Assembly: GCF_004795855.1 (NCBI RefSeq)
Contig: NZ_CP039252.1
Span: forward strand, 3,534,001 to 3,598,000
DNA length: 64,000 nucleotides
Origin: Hydrogenophaga sp. PAMC20947
GTDB lineage: Bacteria > Pseudomonadota > Gammaproteobacteria > Burkholderiales > Burkholderiaceae_C
Direction: 5' to 3'
Shown here: one piece after another, positions 55,512 through 63,644 of the stretch
How the letters are laid out: every line of letters starts with the position of its first letter
Numbering within the stretch: position 1 is the first letter of the stretch
The notes under the pieces: model-generated
Databases searched by the model: none
Told to the model about the DNA's origin: nothing
What the model saw: the letters and a program-made list of their open reading frames with translations, nothing else
Made by a program: the position numbers and the translations under genes

Positions 55512-56372
55512 ATGCCCATCCTTTCGCCCAAACTGAACATCCCGCTGTCCAGCCCCGACCTGCCGGCGGCGCTGTTGTTTCGCAGCGCCGTCGCCCCGGC
55601 CGATGGGGTCTACCCGCACCATCAGCACGCCTGGGGCGAGTTCGTCTATTCGTTCAGCGGCGTGATGGAGGTCAAGCTGGCCGACCACCACTACCTGGCG
55701 CCGCCCCAGTACGGCGTGTGGCTGCCGCCCCAGGTGGCACACGTGGGCCTGAACCGGCAGGAATCGCACCACTGTTCGTTTTATGTGTCACCCACCGTCA
55801 GCGGCGTCTTGCCCTCCATGCCTTGTGCGCTGGTGGTGAGCCCGCTGGTGAGGGCCTTGCTGGAGCATTTGCGCGATGTGCCTTGCGGGCCGGTGCCCAC
55901 GACCGAAGAGGGCCGCTTGCTACAGGTGTTGCTGGACCAGCTGGCGGTCGCGCCTTGCAGCAACAGCTACCTGCCGCATTCCAGCGACGCGCTGCTGGGC
56001 CCGGTCTTGCTCGCGCTGGAAGCCGACCCCAGCGACAACCGCACGCTGGGCGAGCTCGCCGCTGCCGCACACACCACCGAACGCACGCTGGCGCGGCGCT
56101 GCCAGCGGGATCTCGGCATGAACCTGGCCGAATGGCGACAGCGCTTGCGCGTGGTGCGCGCCCTCCCTCTGCTGGAGCAAGGCCACAAGGTGGAAGCGAT
56201 CGCGCTGGACCTGGGCTACGGCAGCGCCTCGGCCTTCATCGCGATGTTCCGGCGCTTGATGGGTGTGACGCCCGACGAGTTCCGAAAGGGCGCCAGCCTG
56301 CCCGGCAGCGCCGCCCTCAAGACGGCGCCTCCGCCAAGCGCTGGGCGAGCGCGTCGCCCACGAACTGCATGA
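55512..56372 (+). CDS. AraC family transcriptional regulator
   Basis: A 286-residue regulator with an N-terminal cupin-like sensor (about 30-110: HHQHAWGEFVYSFSGVMEVK, YGVWLPPQVAHVG) and a C-terminal AraC HTH (about 185-265: TLGELAAAAHTTERTLARRC, QRLRVVRALPLLEQGHKVEA, YGSASAFIAMFRRLMGVTPDEF). The start MPILSPKLNIPLSSPDLPA is family-like. Its last 56 bp overlap the tail of the convergent LysR-type gene. It probably regulates the divergent DMT exporter. Confidence 0.9.
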   Translation: MPILSPKLNIPLSSPDLPAALLFRSAVAPADGVYPHHQHAWGEFVYSFSGVMEVKLADHHYLAPPQYGVWLPPQVAHVGLNRQESHHCSFYVSPTVSGVLPSMPCALVVSPLVRALLEHLRDVPCGPVPTTEEGRLLQVLLDQLAVAPCSNSYLPHSSDALLGPVLLALEADPSDNRTLGELAAAAHTTERTLARRCQRDLGMNLAEWRQRLRVVRALPLLEQGHKVEAIALDLGYGSASAFIAMFRRLMGVTPDEFRKGASLPGSAALKTAPPPSAGRARRPRTA

Positions 56373-57249
56373 AGGCTTTCACCCGCGCTGTGCCACGCAG
56401 ATCGGGGTGGGTGACCATCCAGAGGGGTTGCTGCATTTCCGGGATGGGTTCCGACACGGCAATGAGGTCGGGGTGTTTTTCGGCCATGAAGGTGGGCAAC
56501 ACGCCCACGCCGATACCCGTGCGCAACATGGAAGCTTTGGCGTTGTAGATGTCGACCCGCACCTTCACATCGGACTGCGCCAGGAGCTGGCGCAACCAGG
56601 GGTCGTAGGCCCGCACCGACGTGTCGCGTTCGAAGGCCACCCAGGGCGCGTCGCGCACCAGATCGTTCAAAGGCGTGATGGATTGGGGCAACCCGGGGGC
56701 TCCACGCTGCGCATAAATGCGGCATTGGGTCATGCCCAGCTGCCGTCCGACCAGATGTTCGGCCACATGGTTGGACAGGCGCAGGGCCACATCGGCCTCG
56801 CGGCGCGCCACCCCTTGGTCAACACTTGAATGGCTGCTGTTGAGGTCGATCAGAAACGCGTTTTCCACCACCTCCACTTCGATGCCGGGATAGGCCTGCA
56901 CAAAAGCGGCGAGTGGCTGGGGCAGCAGGTGGTCCATCACCACAAAGGCCGTGGTCAAGCGCAGCGGCCCAGCCAGCGCGCGGTCGCGCCCCAGGATCTG
57001 GCGCTCGATTTCCTCCACCCTCACGGCCATGTGGCGCCCTTGCTCCAGCAGGGCTTGACCGGCTTCGGTGGGTTCGTAGCCCGAGCGTTGCCGTTCGAAC
57101 AGGCGCGCCCCCAGCTGGGCCTCCAGCGCATCGAGGCGGCGCAAAACCGTGGTGTGGTTCACGCCCAGCGCGCGGGCTGCGCCGGCCAGCGATCCGGCTT
57201 CACCGACAGCCATGGCGTGGCGCACATCGTCCCAGTTGAGGTTTGGCAT
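56317..57249 (-). CDS. LysR family transcriptional regulator
   Basis: A 310-residue LysR protein from the ATG at 57249 (MPNLNWDDVRHAMAVGEAGSL). The HTH is at about 5-63, including AARALGVNHTTVLRRLDALE, and the effector domain at 90-300. The HTH variant NHTTVLRRL with MAVGEAGSLAGAA resembles a LysR subgroup with unusually short linkers seen in Proteobacteria. Neighbours give no target; a 50-residue protein gene is divergent. Confidence 0.92.
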   Translation of the reverse strand: MPNLNWDDVRHAMAVGEAGSLAGAARALGVNHTTVLRRLDALEAQLGARLFERQRSGYEPTEAGQALLEQGRHMAVRVEEIERQILGRDRALAGPLRLTTAFVVMDHLLPQPLAAFVQAYPGIEVEVVENAFLIDLNSSHSSVDQGVARREADVALRLSNHVAEHLVGRQLGMTQCRIYAQRGAPGLPQSITPLNDLVRDAPWVAFERDTSVRAYDPWLRQLLAQSDVKVRVDIYNAKASMLRTGIGVGVLPTFMAEKHPDLIAVSEPIPEMQQPLWMVTHPDLRGTARVKAFMQFVGDALAQRLAEAPS

Positions 57250-57446
57250 AGGTGGATTGAAAGCCGTTGATCGGCCCTGTGGGTGTTTGAAGGGCGGTGG
57301 CGCGGGTCTTGATCCTGCATCTTCTTTGCATTTTTGCAGACTTTGAATGCACACATGCCTGTTGTGTGGAAAGTTGCAATCAATCAGACTGCAGTCCTCA
57401 GGGTTGTCCCTGATGTTTGCCTCCACCCCTTCAACTGGGAGTCACC

Positions 57447-57599
57447 ATGACCTTCTTCCACATGCCTATCTTTCTGCAACGCACCCCGGATGCAGCCGTG
57501 AGCGGCGCCGCCCCCCGCATGGGCTGGCTGGATCGGCTGGCCCAATGGTCCGATCGGCAACCCGCCCGTCCACACCACATGAACAGCAACATCATCTGA
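57447..57599 (+). CDS. small protein of 50 residues
   Basis: The ATG at 57447 is preceded by gggag at proper spacing. The peptide runs MTFFHMPIFLQRTPDAAVSG, then GWLDRLAQWSDRQP and ends MNSNII. A central amphipathic helix with a WLDRLAQW core is evident, and there are no membrane segments. It lies alone between a divergent LysR-type gene and the cupin promoter. The good ribosome binding site and fairly ordinary codon use argue for a real gene. Function unknown. Confidence 0.5.
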   Translation: MTFFHMPIFLQRTPDAAVSGAAPRMGWLDRLAQWSDRQPARPHHMNSNII

Positions 57600-57744
57600 T
57601 GCACCGGGCTGGCGGCACGACCGCCAGCTGGCCATCGTTTAACAGGCCCATTCGGCCCACGGCGGCTTCTGGCGTTCGCGCAAGCCAAGCCGCCCCGCCC
57701 GATCAGGCTCCGTACATCCCAGCGCACGTTTCGGCCAAAAGCCA

Positions 57745-57791
57745 TTGACAGGCATGGATTTTCCACTAGAATGTCTACCAACTAGTCGGTA
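57745..57791 (+). promoter_or_regulatory. sigma-70 promoter with overlapping TetR-type operator, cupin-tetR unit
   Basis: TTGACA at 57745-57750 and TAGAAT at 57767-57772, spaced 16 bp, form a near-consensus promoter. The palindrome TACCAACTAGTCGGTA (57776-57791) sits over the expected start site. The same motif (TACCAATTAGTCGGTA) precedes the SDR gene at 59112. The transcript leader would be only about 20 bases, with no strong ribosome binding site. Confidence 0.88.
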
Positions 57792-57797
57792 TACTTC

Positions 57798-58478
57798 ATG
57801 CAACTCAACGCCAACCTTGCCCAACGTGCCGTGGTGCACCACCCTTCATTGACCTGGGTGGCCGCGCCCGCTTCGGGCATCCATCGCCGCTTGATCGAAC
57901 GCGATGGCGAAGAGGTGGCCCGCGCCACATCGGTGGTGCGCTACAAAGCAGGCTCCCAGTTTCCCAGCCACAGCCATGATCTGGGGGAAGAAATCTTTGT
58001 GCTGGAAGGCACCCTGGCCGACGAGCACGGCAGCTATGGCCCCGGCACCTACCTCAAGAATCCACCGGGCACTTCGCATGCCCCGGGCAGCGCCGATGGC
58101 TGCATCCTTTTTGTGAAGCTGCGCCACCTCGCACCCCACGACCCCGAACACGTGGTGGTCGACACCACCCAGGCACCCTGGTACCCCGGCCTTGTGCCCG
58201 GCTTGACCGTGATGCCGCTGTCGTCCTTCGAGACCGACCACACAGCCTTGGTGCGCTGGGCGCCCGGCACCTGTTTCAACCCCCATCGCCACCATGGCGG
58301 CGAAGAGATCCTGGTGGTCGACGGTGTGTTTGAAGACGAACACGGGCGCTACCCTGCCGGCACCTGGCTGCGCAGTCCTCACCTCAGCCAGCACCAGCCG
58401 TTCAGTGTCGAGGGCTGCACCATCCTCGTGAAAACCGGGCACTTGCTGCGCCCGGCTGGGCCTGGGATGCACGCATGA
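57798..58478 (+). CDS. double-cupin (ChrR-like) protein
   Basis: A 226-residue protein with two cupin domains. The first (about 40-110) holds FPSHSHDLGEEIFVLEGTLADEHG. The second (about 150-215) holds FNPHRHHGGEEILVVDGVFEDEHG. Both keep the HxH...E metal pattern of ChrR anti-sigma cupins, but there is no N-terminal anti-sigma zinc domain and no sigma factor nearby. A stress-protective or detoxifying metal cupin is likely. It is the first gene of a unit with the TetR regulator, whose ATG overlaps its stop. Confidence 0.87.
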   Translation: MQLNANLAQRAVVHHPSLTWVAAPASGIHRRLIERDGEEVARATSVVRYKAGSQFPSHSHDLGEEIFVLEGTLADEHGSYGPGTYLKNPPGTSHAPGSADGCILFVKLRHLAPHDPEHVVVDTTQAPWYPGLVPGLTVMPLSSFETDHTALVRWAPGTCFNPHRHHGGEEILVVDGVFEDEHGRYPAGTWLRSPHLSQHQPFSVEGCTILVKTGHLLRPAGPGMHA

Positions 58479-59059
58479 AGCATTTCTCCGAACTGTCCGC
58501 CACCGCCGAACGGGTGGTCGATGCGGCCGAAGGTCTGGTGCAACACCGCGGGTACAACGGGTTCTCGTACGACGATGTGGCTGGTCTGGTGGGCATCAAG
58601 AAGCCCAGCATCCACCACCACTTCCCCACCAAAGCCGAGCTCGTGGCGGTGGTCACCCAGCGCTACACCCACCGCTTTCGCACCGCCCTGGTCGCTATCG
58701 AGGGCCAGCAGGCCCAGGCGCCCGAGCGCCTGGCCGCCTACGCCGCCCTGTTTGAAGACACCTTCGCCCAGAACCGCCGTCTGTGCCTGTGCGGCATGCT
58801 GGGGGCCGAGGCCGAATCGTTGCCCGATCTGGTCAACGCCGAGGTGCAGGCTTTTTTCCGCATCAACCTGGATTGGCTCACGGCGGTGCTGGCCGAAGGG
58901 CAGCGCCAAGGCACGGTGCGGGCCGCGCTGCCTGCGCCCCAGTTGGCCGAAGCCTACTTCTGTGCCCTGGAGGGCGCGATGGTGGTCGGCCGAGGGCTCT
59001 CGTCACCTCGAGGCCCCGGCATGGTCAGCCACATCTTTGTTTCGTCCGTGCTGACCTGA
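58475..59059 (+). CDS. TetR family transcriptional regulator
   Basis: A 194-residue regulator. The N-terminal HTH (about 8-60: ERVVDAAEGLVQHRGYNGFSYDD, VGIKKPSIHHHFPTKAEL) is typical TetR, and the ligand domain follows, with cysteines (RRLCLCGMLG). The ATG overlaps the cupin stop (ATGA). The palindromes in front of the cupin gene and the SDR gene are its likely operators, making it an autoregulated repressor. A hairpin GCGCTC-gcaa-GAGCGC at 59062-59077, followed by seven T at 59092-59098, may end the transcript, though the T-run is 14 bases away. Confidence 0.93.
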   Translation: MKHFSELSATAERVVDAAEGLVQHRGYNGFSYDDVAGLVGIKKPSIHHHFPTKAELVAVVTQRYTHRFRTALVAIEGQQAQAPERLAAYAALFEDTFAQNRRLCLCGMLGAEAESLPDLVNAEVQAFFRINLDWLTAVLAEGQRQGTVRAALPAPQLAEAYFCALEGAMVVGRGLSSPRGPGMVSHIFVSSVLT

Positions 59060-59111
59060 AGGCGCTCGCAAGAGCGCACGAACGCCAGCCATTTTTTTGC
59101 AACCACAACCT

Positions 59112-59127
59112 ACCAATTAGTCGGTAG
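59112..59127 (+). promoter_or_regulatory. TetR-type operator upstream of the SDR gene
   Basis: TACCAATTAGTCGGTA matches the palindrome in front of the cupin gene at 15 of 16 positions; the half-site is TACC(G/A)A-N-TAG. It lies 18 bp before the SDR ATG, and gaggat supplies the ribosome binding site. Confidence 0.8.
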
Positions 59128-59144
59128 TTTTTGAGGATCTTTCC

Positions 59145-59921
59145 ATGAACACAACCCCTTTTGCAGGCCGCACCGCGCTGATCCTCGGCGGCACCAGCGG
59201 CATCGGTCTCGCCACCGCACGCGAAGTTTTGCAAGGTGGCGGCAGCGCCATCATCGTCGGCCAACGTGCCGACAAGGCCGAAGCCGCCTGTGCAGCGCTG
59301 GCGTCGCTTGGGCCGGTGCAGGCCATCGCGGCCGATTTGGCCAGCGACGAAGGTCTTGCGCAGATGCGGCAATTGATCGACAGCCGCGCAGGTGAAATCG
59401 ACCTTCTGGTCAATGCCGCTGGCGTGTTTTTCCCCAAGCCGTTTCTCGATCATGTGACCACGGATTTCGACCTGTACCACCAGTTCAACAAGACCGCCTT
59501 CTTTGTGTCGCAAGCCTTTGCCCAGCAACTGAAGGGCGCGCAAAAGCCGGGTGCCATCGTGCACATAGGGTCCATGTGGGCCAGCCAGGCCATCAAGGCC
59601 ACCCCTTCTTCGGCCTACTCCATGGCCAAGGCGGGTTTGCATGCGCTGACCCAACACCAGGCCATGGAACTGGCCGAGCACCGGATCCGGGTCAATGCGG
59701 TTTCACCCGCCGTGGTGGCGACGCCGGTCTATGAGCGGTTCATCCCGGTTGCCGAAGTGCCCGCTGCGATGCAGGGCTTCAACAGCTTCCACCCCATCGG
59801 GCGGGTCGGAACGCCAGACGATGTGGCACAGACGGTGGCATTCCTGCTGTCGGCTCAGGCGGGCTGGGTCACCGGTGCGGTCTGGGATGTGGACGGCGGC
59901 GTGATGGCCGGACGCAACTGA
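59145..59921 (+). CDS. short-chain dehydrogenase/reductase
   Basis: A 258-residue classical SDR. The Rossmann motif is [15 protein letters not shown], the NAAG motif is [10 protein letters not shown], the catalytic Ser is in VHIGSMWAS, and Tyr/Lys in [17 protein letters not shown]. Its operator matches the TetR gene's own, so it is expected to respond to the same inducer as the cupin gene. The substrate is unknown; the co-regulation suggests detoxification of a carbonyl or quinone compound. Confidence 0.92.
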   Translation: MNTTPFAGRTALILGGTSGIGLATAREVLQGGGSAIIVGQRADKAEAACAALASLGPVQAIAADLASDEGLAQMRQLIDSRAGEIDLLVNAAGVFFPKPFLDHVTTDFDLYHQFNKTAFFVSQAFAQQLKGAQKPGAIVHIGSMWASQAIKATPSSAYSMAKAGLHALTQHQAMELAEHRIRVNAVSPAVVATPVYERFIPVAEVPAAMQGFNSFHPIGRVGTPDDVAQTVAFLLSAQAGWVTGAVWDVDGGVMAGRN

Positions 59922-59964
59922 TCCCGAGCACCCGACAGGCGCGGAGCGTCAACGCCCTGCCCGG

Positions 59965-60855
59965 TCAGGTTTGCGCCGGCTGGGTCAGCAGGCGCTGCAC
60001 CAGCGGGTGTTGCACCTTGCGCGCGGTACCGATGGCAAAGAAGTGTTCTTGAACGCCCTCGCAAGGTGCCAGCCACTGCATGCCATAGCCTTGCGAGAGC
60101 TTCTCCCGCATCAGATCAGAGGCCGGAAACACGCCCATACCGCTGGAGCCAAAAGTGGCCAGCAAGGCGCTGTCTTCAAACTCGCCCACGATGTGGGGCA
60201 CCACCCCGTGTTGTTCGAACCACTGGTCCAGGCGCAGGCGCACCGAGGCATGGGCCGTGGGCAACAGGACCGGCACCTCGGCGAGGCTGCCCGGGAAACC
60301 GGCCAAGGCCTGCTCGTACATGGCCTTGGGCGCGTACCACCCGAGGTTGGATGCACCCAGGGCGTGGCTGTAGAGCTTGAGGTTGGGATTGGCCGGCGCC
60401 GGGCGATCCGACAGCACCACATCGAGCCGGTGCAACGCCAGATCCGCCAGCAGATCGTCGAATTCGCCTTCGTGGCACAACAAACGCAAGTGGGGTTCGG
60501 CCATCACGGGCGACAGCAACTCGCGCACCGCCAGTTTGGACAAGCCGTCAGATATGCCCACCGCCAGGCGCACGGTGGCATGGCTGGTCACATCGTGCAC
60601 CACCGTGTGCAACTGCTCGCCGAGCTGGAAGATCTGCTCGGCCACCTGCAAGGCCGCGTGCCCCGCATCGGTCAAGGCCAGCCCACGGCCGGCGGGTTTG
60701 AACAGCGCAGCGCCCAGCGACTGCTCCAGCAGGCGCACCTGCGCGCTCACGGTCTGCACCGCCATGCCCAGGCGCGCGGCGGCGTGGGACATGCCGCCTT
60801 CCTTGGCGGTGACCCAGAAATAGTAAAGGTGCTTGTAGTTGAGGTCTTGGTTCAT
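59965..60855 (-). CDS. LysR family regulator, NhaR-like
   Basis: A 296-residue LysR protein starting at 60855 with MNQDLNYKHLYYFWVTAKEGG, the NhaR-type start (NYxHLYYFW). HTH about 5-64 (MAVQTVSAQVRLLEQSLGAA), effector domain to the end. NhaR activates sodium/proton exchange genes in E. coli, but none are adjacent, so the target is unknown. It runs convergent to the SDR gene. Confidence 0.9.
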   Translation of the reverse strand: MNQDLNYKHLYYFWVTAKEGGMSHAAARLGMAVQTVSAQVRLLEQSLGAALFKPAGRGLALTDAGHAALQVAEQIFQLGEQLHTVVHDVTSHATVRLAVGISDGLSKLAVRELLSPVMAEPHLRLLCHEGEFDDLLADLALHRLDVVLSDRPAPANPNLKLYSHALGASNLGWYAPKAMYEQALAGFPGSLAEVPVLLPTAHASVRLRLDQWFEQHGVVPHIVGEFEDSALLATFGSSGMGVFPASDLMREKLSQGYGMQWLAPCEGVQEHFFAIGTARKVQHPLVQRLLTQPAQT

Positions 60856-60958
60856 GCGGGCGCCTGACGGACTGGGAGTACCCCGATTCTCTGGCTTTCC
60901 TGCCCGCCATGGGCGAAAGCCCCAGCGAGAACGCTTCACAAAAGTGTGGCGCCAACGA

Positions 60959-60982
60959 CAACGGCACCCGAAGGTGCCGTTG
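60959..60982 (-). terminator. hairpin downstream of the phasin gene
   Basis: A 10-bp perfect stem (caacggcacc / ggtgccgttg) with a cgaa loop, 37 bp after the phasin stop on the minus strand. It lacks a T-run, so it may be a factor-assisted terminator or an mRNA-stabilising hairpin. Confidence 0.55.
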
Positions 60983-61019
60983 AGCGATTCAAAACAAGGC
61001 GTCAGACGACGCCGTTGCT

Positions 61020-61565
61020 TCAGGCGGCCTTGGCGGCTTTCTTGGCCACGTCCATGGCTTGCTGCGACGCGTTAGCGAAGCTGGACTGGGCCATTTCGTT
61101 GGCCTTTTTCATGGACGACTGGGCGGTCTCCATGGCTTTCTGGCTGGCGCTCACGGCGTTCTTGAATGCGGACACAGCGGCTTCGCTGCCGGCAGGTGCG
61201 TTCTTGGCCATGCCTTCGACGGCCACGCCGAGAGCCTTTTGGGCTTCTGCCAGCTTGGATTCCATGGCGCTGGTGAAACCAGCGTTGCTGTCGGTGGCAA
61301 TGGTCTGCACGTGTTGCATGTAGGCAGCCGACTTGGCAGCCATAGGCTGGAAGTAAGCGGTCTGCAGGGCCACGACGTCTTTGACGTCCTTGGCACCCAT
61401 CAGGGCTTGCATGTGGCTGAACGACTCGCCCAGAGCGGCTTTGGAAGCGGCCATGTTGAGTTCAACCAGCTTTTCCACGCCAGCGTAAGCTTGGGTGGTC
61501 AGGCCTTGAACAGCTTGCAGGTTGGCTTTTTGGGTAGCGGTGATGTTTTCGATAGGGTTGGTCAT
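61020..61565 (-). CDS. phaP: phasin family protein
   Basis: A 181-residue phasin: Ala, Lys and Gln-rich amphipathic helices, with NPIENITATQKANLQAVQGL, TTQAYAGVEKLVELNMAAS, VKDVVALQTAYFQPMAAK and an Ala/Lys-rich C-terminus. Phasins coat polyhydroxyalkanoate granules. The ATG at 61565 has aagga 8 bases upstream. Two palindromes of PhaR type flank its promoter, so expression should rise when PHA is being made. Confidence 0.95.
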   Translation of the reverse strand: MTNPIENITATQKANLQAVQGLTTQAYAGVEKLVELNMAASKAALGESFSHMQALMGAKDVKDVVALQTAYFQPMAAKSAAYMQHVQTIATDSNAGFTSAMESKLAEAQKALGVAVEGMAKNAPAGSEAAVSAFKNAVSASQKAMETAQSSMKKANEMAQSSFANASQQAMDVAKKAAKAA

Positions 61566-61947
61566 GATGATGTCCTTGAAGAGTTGATTAAAAGATCACT
61601 GCTCCGTAGGACCCGGCCCATCGAGGCTTTGAGTCATGTATGTTGCAGTGCAGCAAAACCGATTCTAGGGTAAACCCGAGATTTGGCAAGCCTTTTTTGT
61701 TGCACTGCAACATATTAGAGAAGTGATTCTAGGAATCCAAGGCCGCCCTCACCAGGCGCGCAGCCTGTCCAGCGGCACTTTCAGGTGCCCCTGTTGATCT
61801 TGGCGGACAACGACTCAAAGGCACCCCTTGGCGAGTTCCCACACACTCATCGTTAATTACAGATGATTGTTCACTGAATATCTGATTTTTTAATCGGATC
61901 AGCGCGCCTATCGTGAACCTTCCTTTCTGGTTCCACAGGAGATCACG
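61566..61947. other. 382-bp spacer with phaP promoter and HPF-like gene leader
   Basis: Contains the phasin promoter with its palindromes (61641-61712), a second GATTCTAGG at about 61724, and AT-rich sequence at 61855-61900 before the HPF-like gene. The HPF-like gene has a good aggag at 61939. No further gene is seen. Confidence 0.5.
61641..61712 (-). promoter_or_regulatory. phaP: phaP promoter flanked by two PhaR-type palindromes
   Basis: On the minus strand TTGCCA (61689-61684) and TAGAAT (61667-61662) are spaced 16 bp. TGTTGCACTGCAACA (61698-61712, perfect 7+1+7 palindrome) lies just upstream of the -35. TGTTGCAGTGCAGCA (61641-61655, one mismatch) covers the start region. Centres are 57 bp apart. 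Identity with PhaR sites is from memory. Confidence 0.82.
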
Positions 61948-62325
61948 ATGCAGATTCGAGTCGAAACCCCCGATGCCCCAGCGCCCGCAGACTGGCGCGG
62001 CCTTGCCGAGCGGCGGGTGCGTTTTGTGATGCGCAGGCTGCGCAATGAGGTCATGCACGTGCACGTTCGCCTGGCCGACGTGAACGGACCGCGCGGTGGC
62101 GTCGACCAGCGATGCCAGCTCAGCCTGGCCACCCTGGCCCACGGCACCTTGGTGGTCAGCGCCACCCAGCGCGATCCCATCGCAGCCCTCAACGCCGCGT
62201 TGCGCCGGGCCGCAAGTGCGCTGGTGCGCCAATGGCAACGCCAGCGCCGCCCAGCCCGCCCGGCCACGCGGCGCAACGCGCTCGACTGGACCGTTGAAAC
62301 AACGCTTCCTACACCCGCAGGCTGA
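61948..62325 (+). CDS. HPF/YfiA-like ribosome-associated protein
   Basis: A 125-residue protein with the first half of the ribosome hibernation/sigma-54 modulation fold (MQIRVETPD, LRNEVMHVHVRLADVNGPRG, CQLSLATLAHGTLVVSATQRDPIAAL, ALRRAASALVRQW) and an arginine-rich tail. Short members like this may bind ribosomes or tune translation in stress. It starts with aggag 7 bases upstream. Confidence 0.8.
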   Translation: MQIRVETPDAPAPADWRGLAERRVRFVMRRLRNEVMHVHVRLADVNGPRGGVDQRCQLSLATLAHGTLVVSATQRDPIAALNAALRRAASALVRQWQRQRRPARPATRRNALDWTVETTLPTPAG

Positions 62326-62392
62326 CGCCCCGCATCGCCCTGCACACCGGTCCGTGAATACCGGCCCCACCTTTTCTGAAAAGACACCCACC

Positions 62393-63100
62393 ATGAACCC
62401 CTCTGACAAGACCCGCACCCTGCCCTCGAGCCGCGCCCCCTGGGGCACCGGCGGGCAGCGCTCGCTGAGCACCGACAACCCTGCCGCAGCCAAGGTGCTG
62501 CGCAACACCTACGCCCTGCTGTCGCTCACGCTGCTCTTCAGCGCCGGCGTCGCGGCCACTGGCGTGGCCTTTGGCTGGACCTCGCCCGGGCTGGTGGTGA
62601 CGCTGGTGGGTTACTTCGGCCTGCTGTTTGCCGTTCACAAGCTGCAAAACAGCGGCTGGGCGATTCCCGCGGTGTTCGCGCTCACTGGCTTCATGGGTTA
62701 CACCCTGGGCCCGATGTTGACGGCCACATTGGCCTTGCCCGGTGGTGCGCAAACCATCGTCACCGCGCTGGGGGCCACCGGCGCCACCTTCCTTGCGCTG
62801 TCGGCCTATGTGCTGACCACCCGCAAGGACTTCAGTTTCATGGGCGGTTTTTTGTTTGCCGGCATGGTGGTCGCCTTGATGCTGGGTCTGGGTGCGATCT
62901 TCTTCGAGATGCCGGCGCTGGGTCTGGCCGTCTCCGGCCTGGTGGCGCTGCTGTCGGTGGGCTTGATCCTGTTCGAGACCAGCCGCATCGTCAACGGCGG
63001 CGAAACCAACTACGTGCTGGCCACGGTCGGCCTCTTTGTCTCGGTGTTCAACCTGTTTGTCAGCCTGCTCAACCTGATGGGCATTGGCAGCAACGACTGA
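62393..63100 (+). CDS. yccA: BAX inhibitor-1/YccA family membrane protein
   Basis: A 235-residue protein with 7 membrane helices, beginning MNPSDKTRTLPSSRAPWGTG. Family patterns include NPAAAKVLRNTYALLSLTLL, GLLFAVHKLQNSGWAI, TGFMGYTLGPMLTATL and the acidic pair near the end (FETSRIVNGGETNYV). YccA in E. coli is an FtsH substrate and inhibitor; the pore acids suggest a calcium-leak-type function as in BI-1. It is likely cotranscribed with the HPF-like gene (67-bp gap). Confidence 0.92.
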   Translation: MNPSDKTRTLPSSRAPWGTGGQRSLSTDNPAAAKVLRNTYALLSLTLLFSAGVAATGVAFGWTSPGLVVTLVGYFGLLFAVHKLQNSGWAIPAVFALTGFMGYTLGPMLTATLALPGGAQTIVTALGATGATFLALSAYVLTTRKDFSFMGGFLFAGMVVALMLGLGAIFFEMPALGLAVSGLVALLSVGLILFETSRIVNGGETNYVLATVGLFVSVFNLFVSLLNLMGIGSND

Positions 63101-63138
63101 CCACCCAACGCCCTCTCATTCCATCAGGAGCACACACC

Positions 63139-63561
63139 ATGCGCGCATACCCCATCGACAGCCCCCAGGCCGCCACACGGCTGCTGGCCATGGCCCTGGT
63201 GGCCGACGGCCACTACGCCCCCAGCGAACTCAAGGCACTGGACCGCCTCGGGGCATCCGAACGGCTGGGCCTTTCACCCCTGGGCATGAAGTCGGTGATC
63301 GACACCTATTGCCAGGAATTGATGCAGATACAACATGGCGACGGACAAGGCCTGGCCAGCATGCCAGCCGAACTGCGCAACCGCCTGCTGGGCGAAGTGC
63401 GCAACCCCCGACTGCGCGATGAAGTGAGGCAACTGTGCGAGGCCATCGTGCTGGCAGACGGTCATCTCGCCGACAGCGAGGTCGCGGTGCTCGATGCCAT
63501 GGCCGACGCCTGGCGCCACCAGCCCACGCAGGCGTGGCGCGCGGTCGCAGCCCGCATGTAG
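63139..63561 (+). CDS. TerB-like protein
   Basis: A 140-residue helical protein with two copies of a metal-binding TerB-type motif: ALVADGHYAPSELKALDRLG near residue 20 and VLADGHLADSEVAVLDAMAD near residue 110 (DGxxxxxE). TerB proteins bind calcium and appear in stress and tellurite systems, but no other ter genes are here. It follows the yccA gene after 38 bp. Only the TerB domain is supported. Confidence 0.82.
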   Translation: MRAYPIDSPQAATRLLAMALVADGHYAPSELKALDRLGASERLGLSPLGMKSVIDTYCQELMQIQHGDGQGLASMPAELRNRLLGEVRNPRLRDEVRQLCEAIVLADGHLADSEVAVLDAMADAWRHQPTQAWRAVAARM

Positions 63562-63644
63562 GGCGCGGCGCACGCCCCCAAACCGCAAAACGCGCCCTGG
63601 GGAACCCAGCCCGTGAAGACCCTGATCTGGGTCGTGACCGGGCC

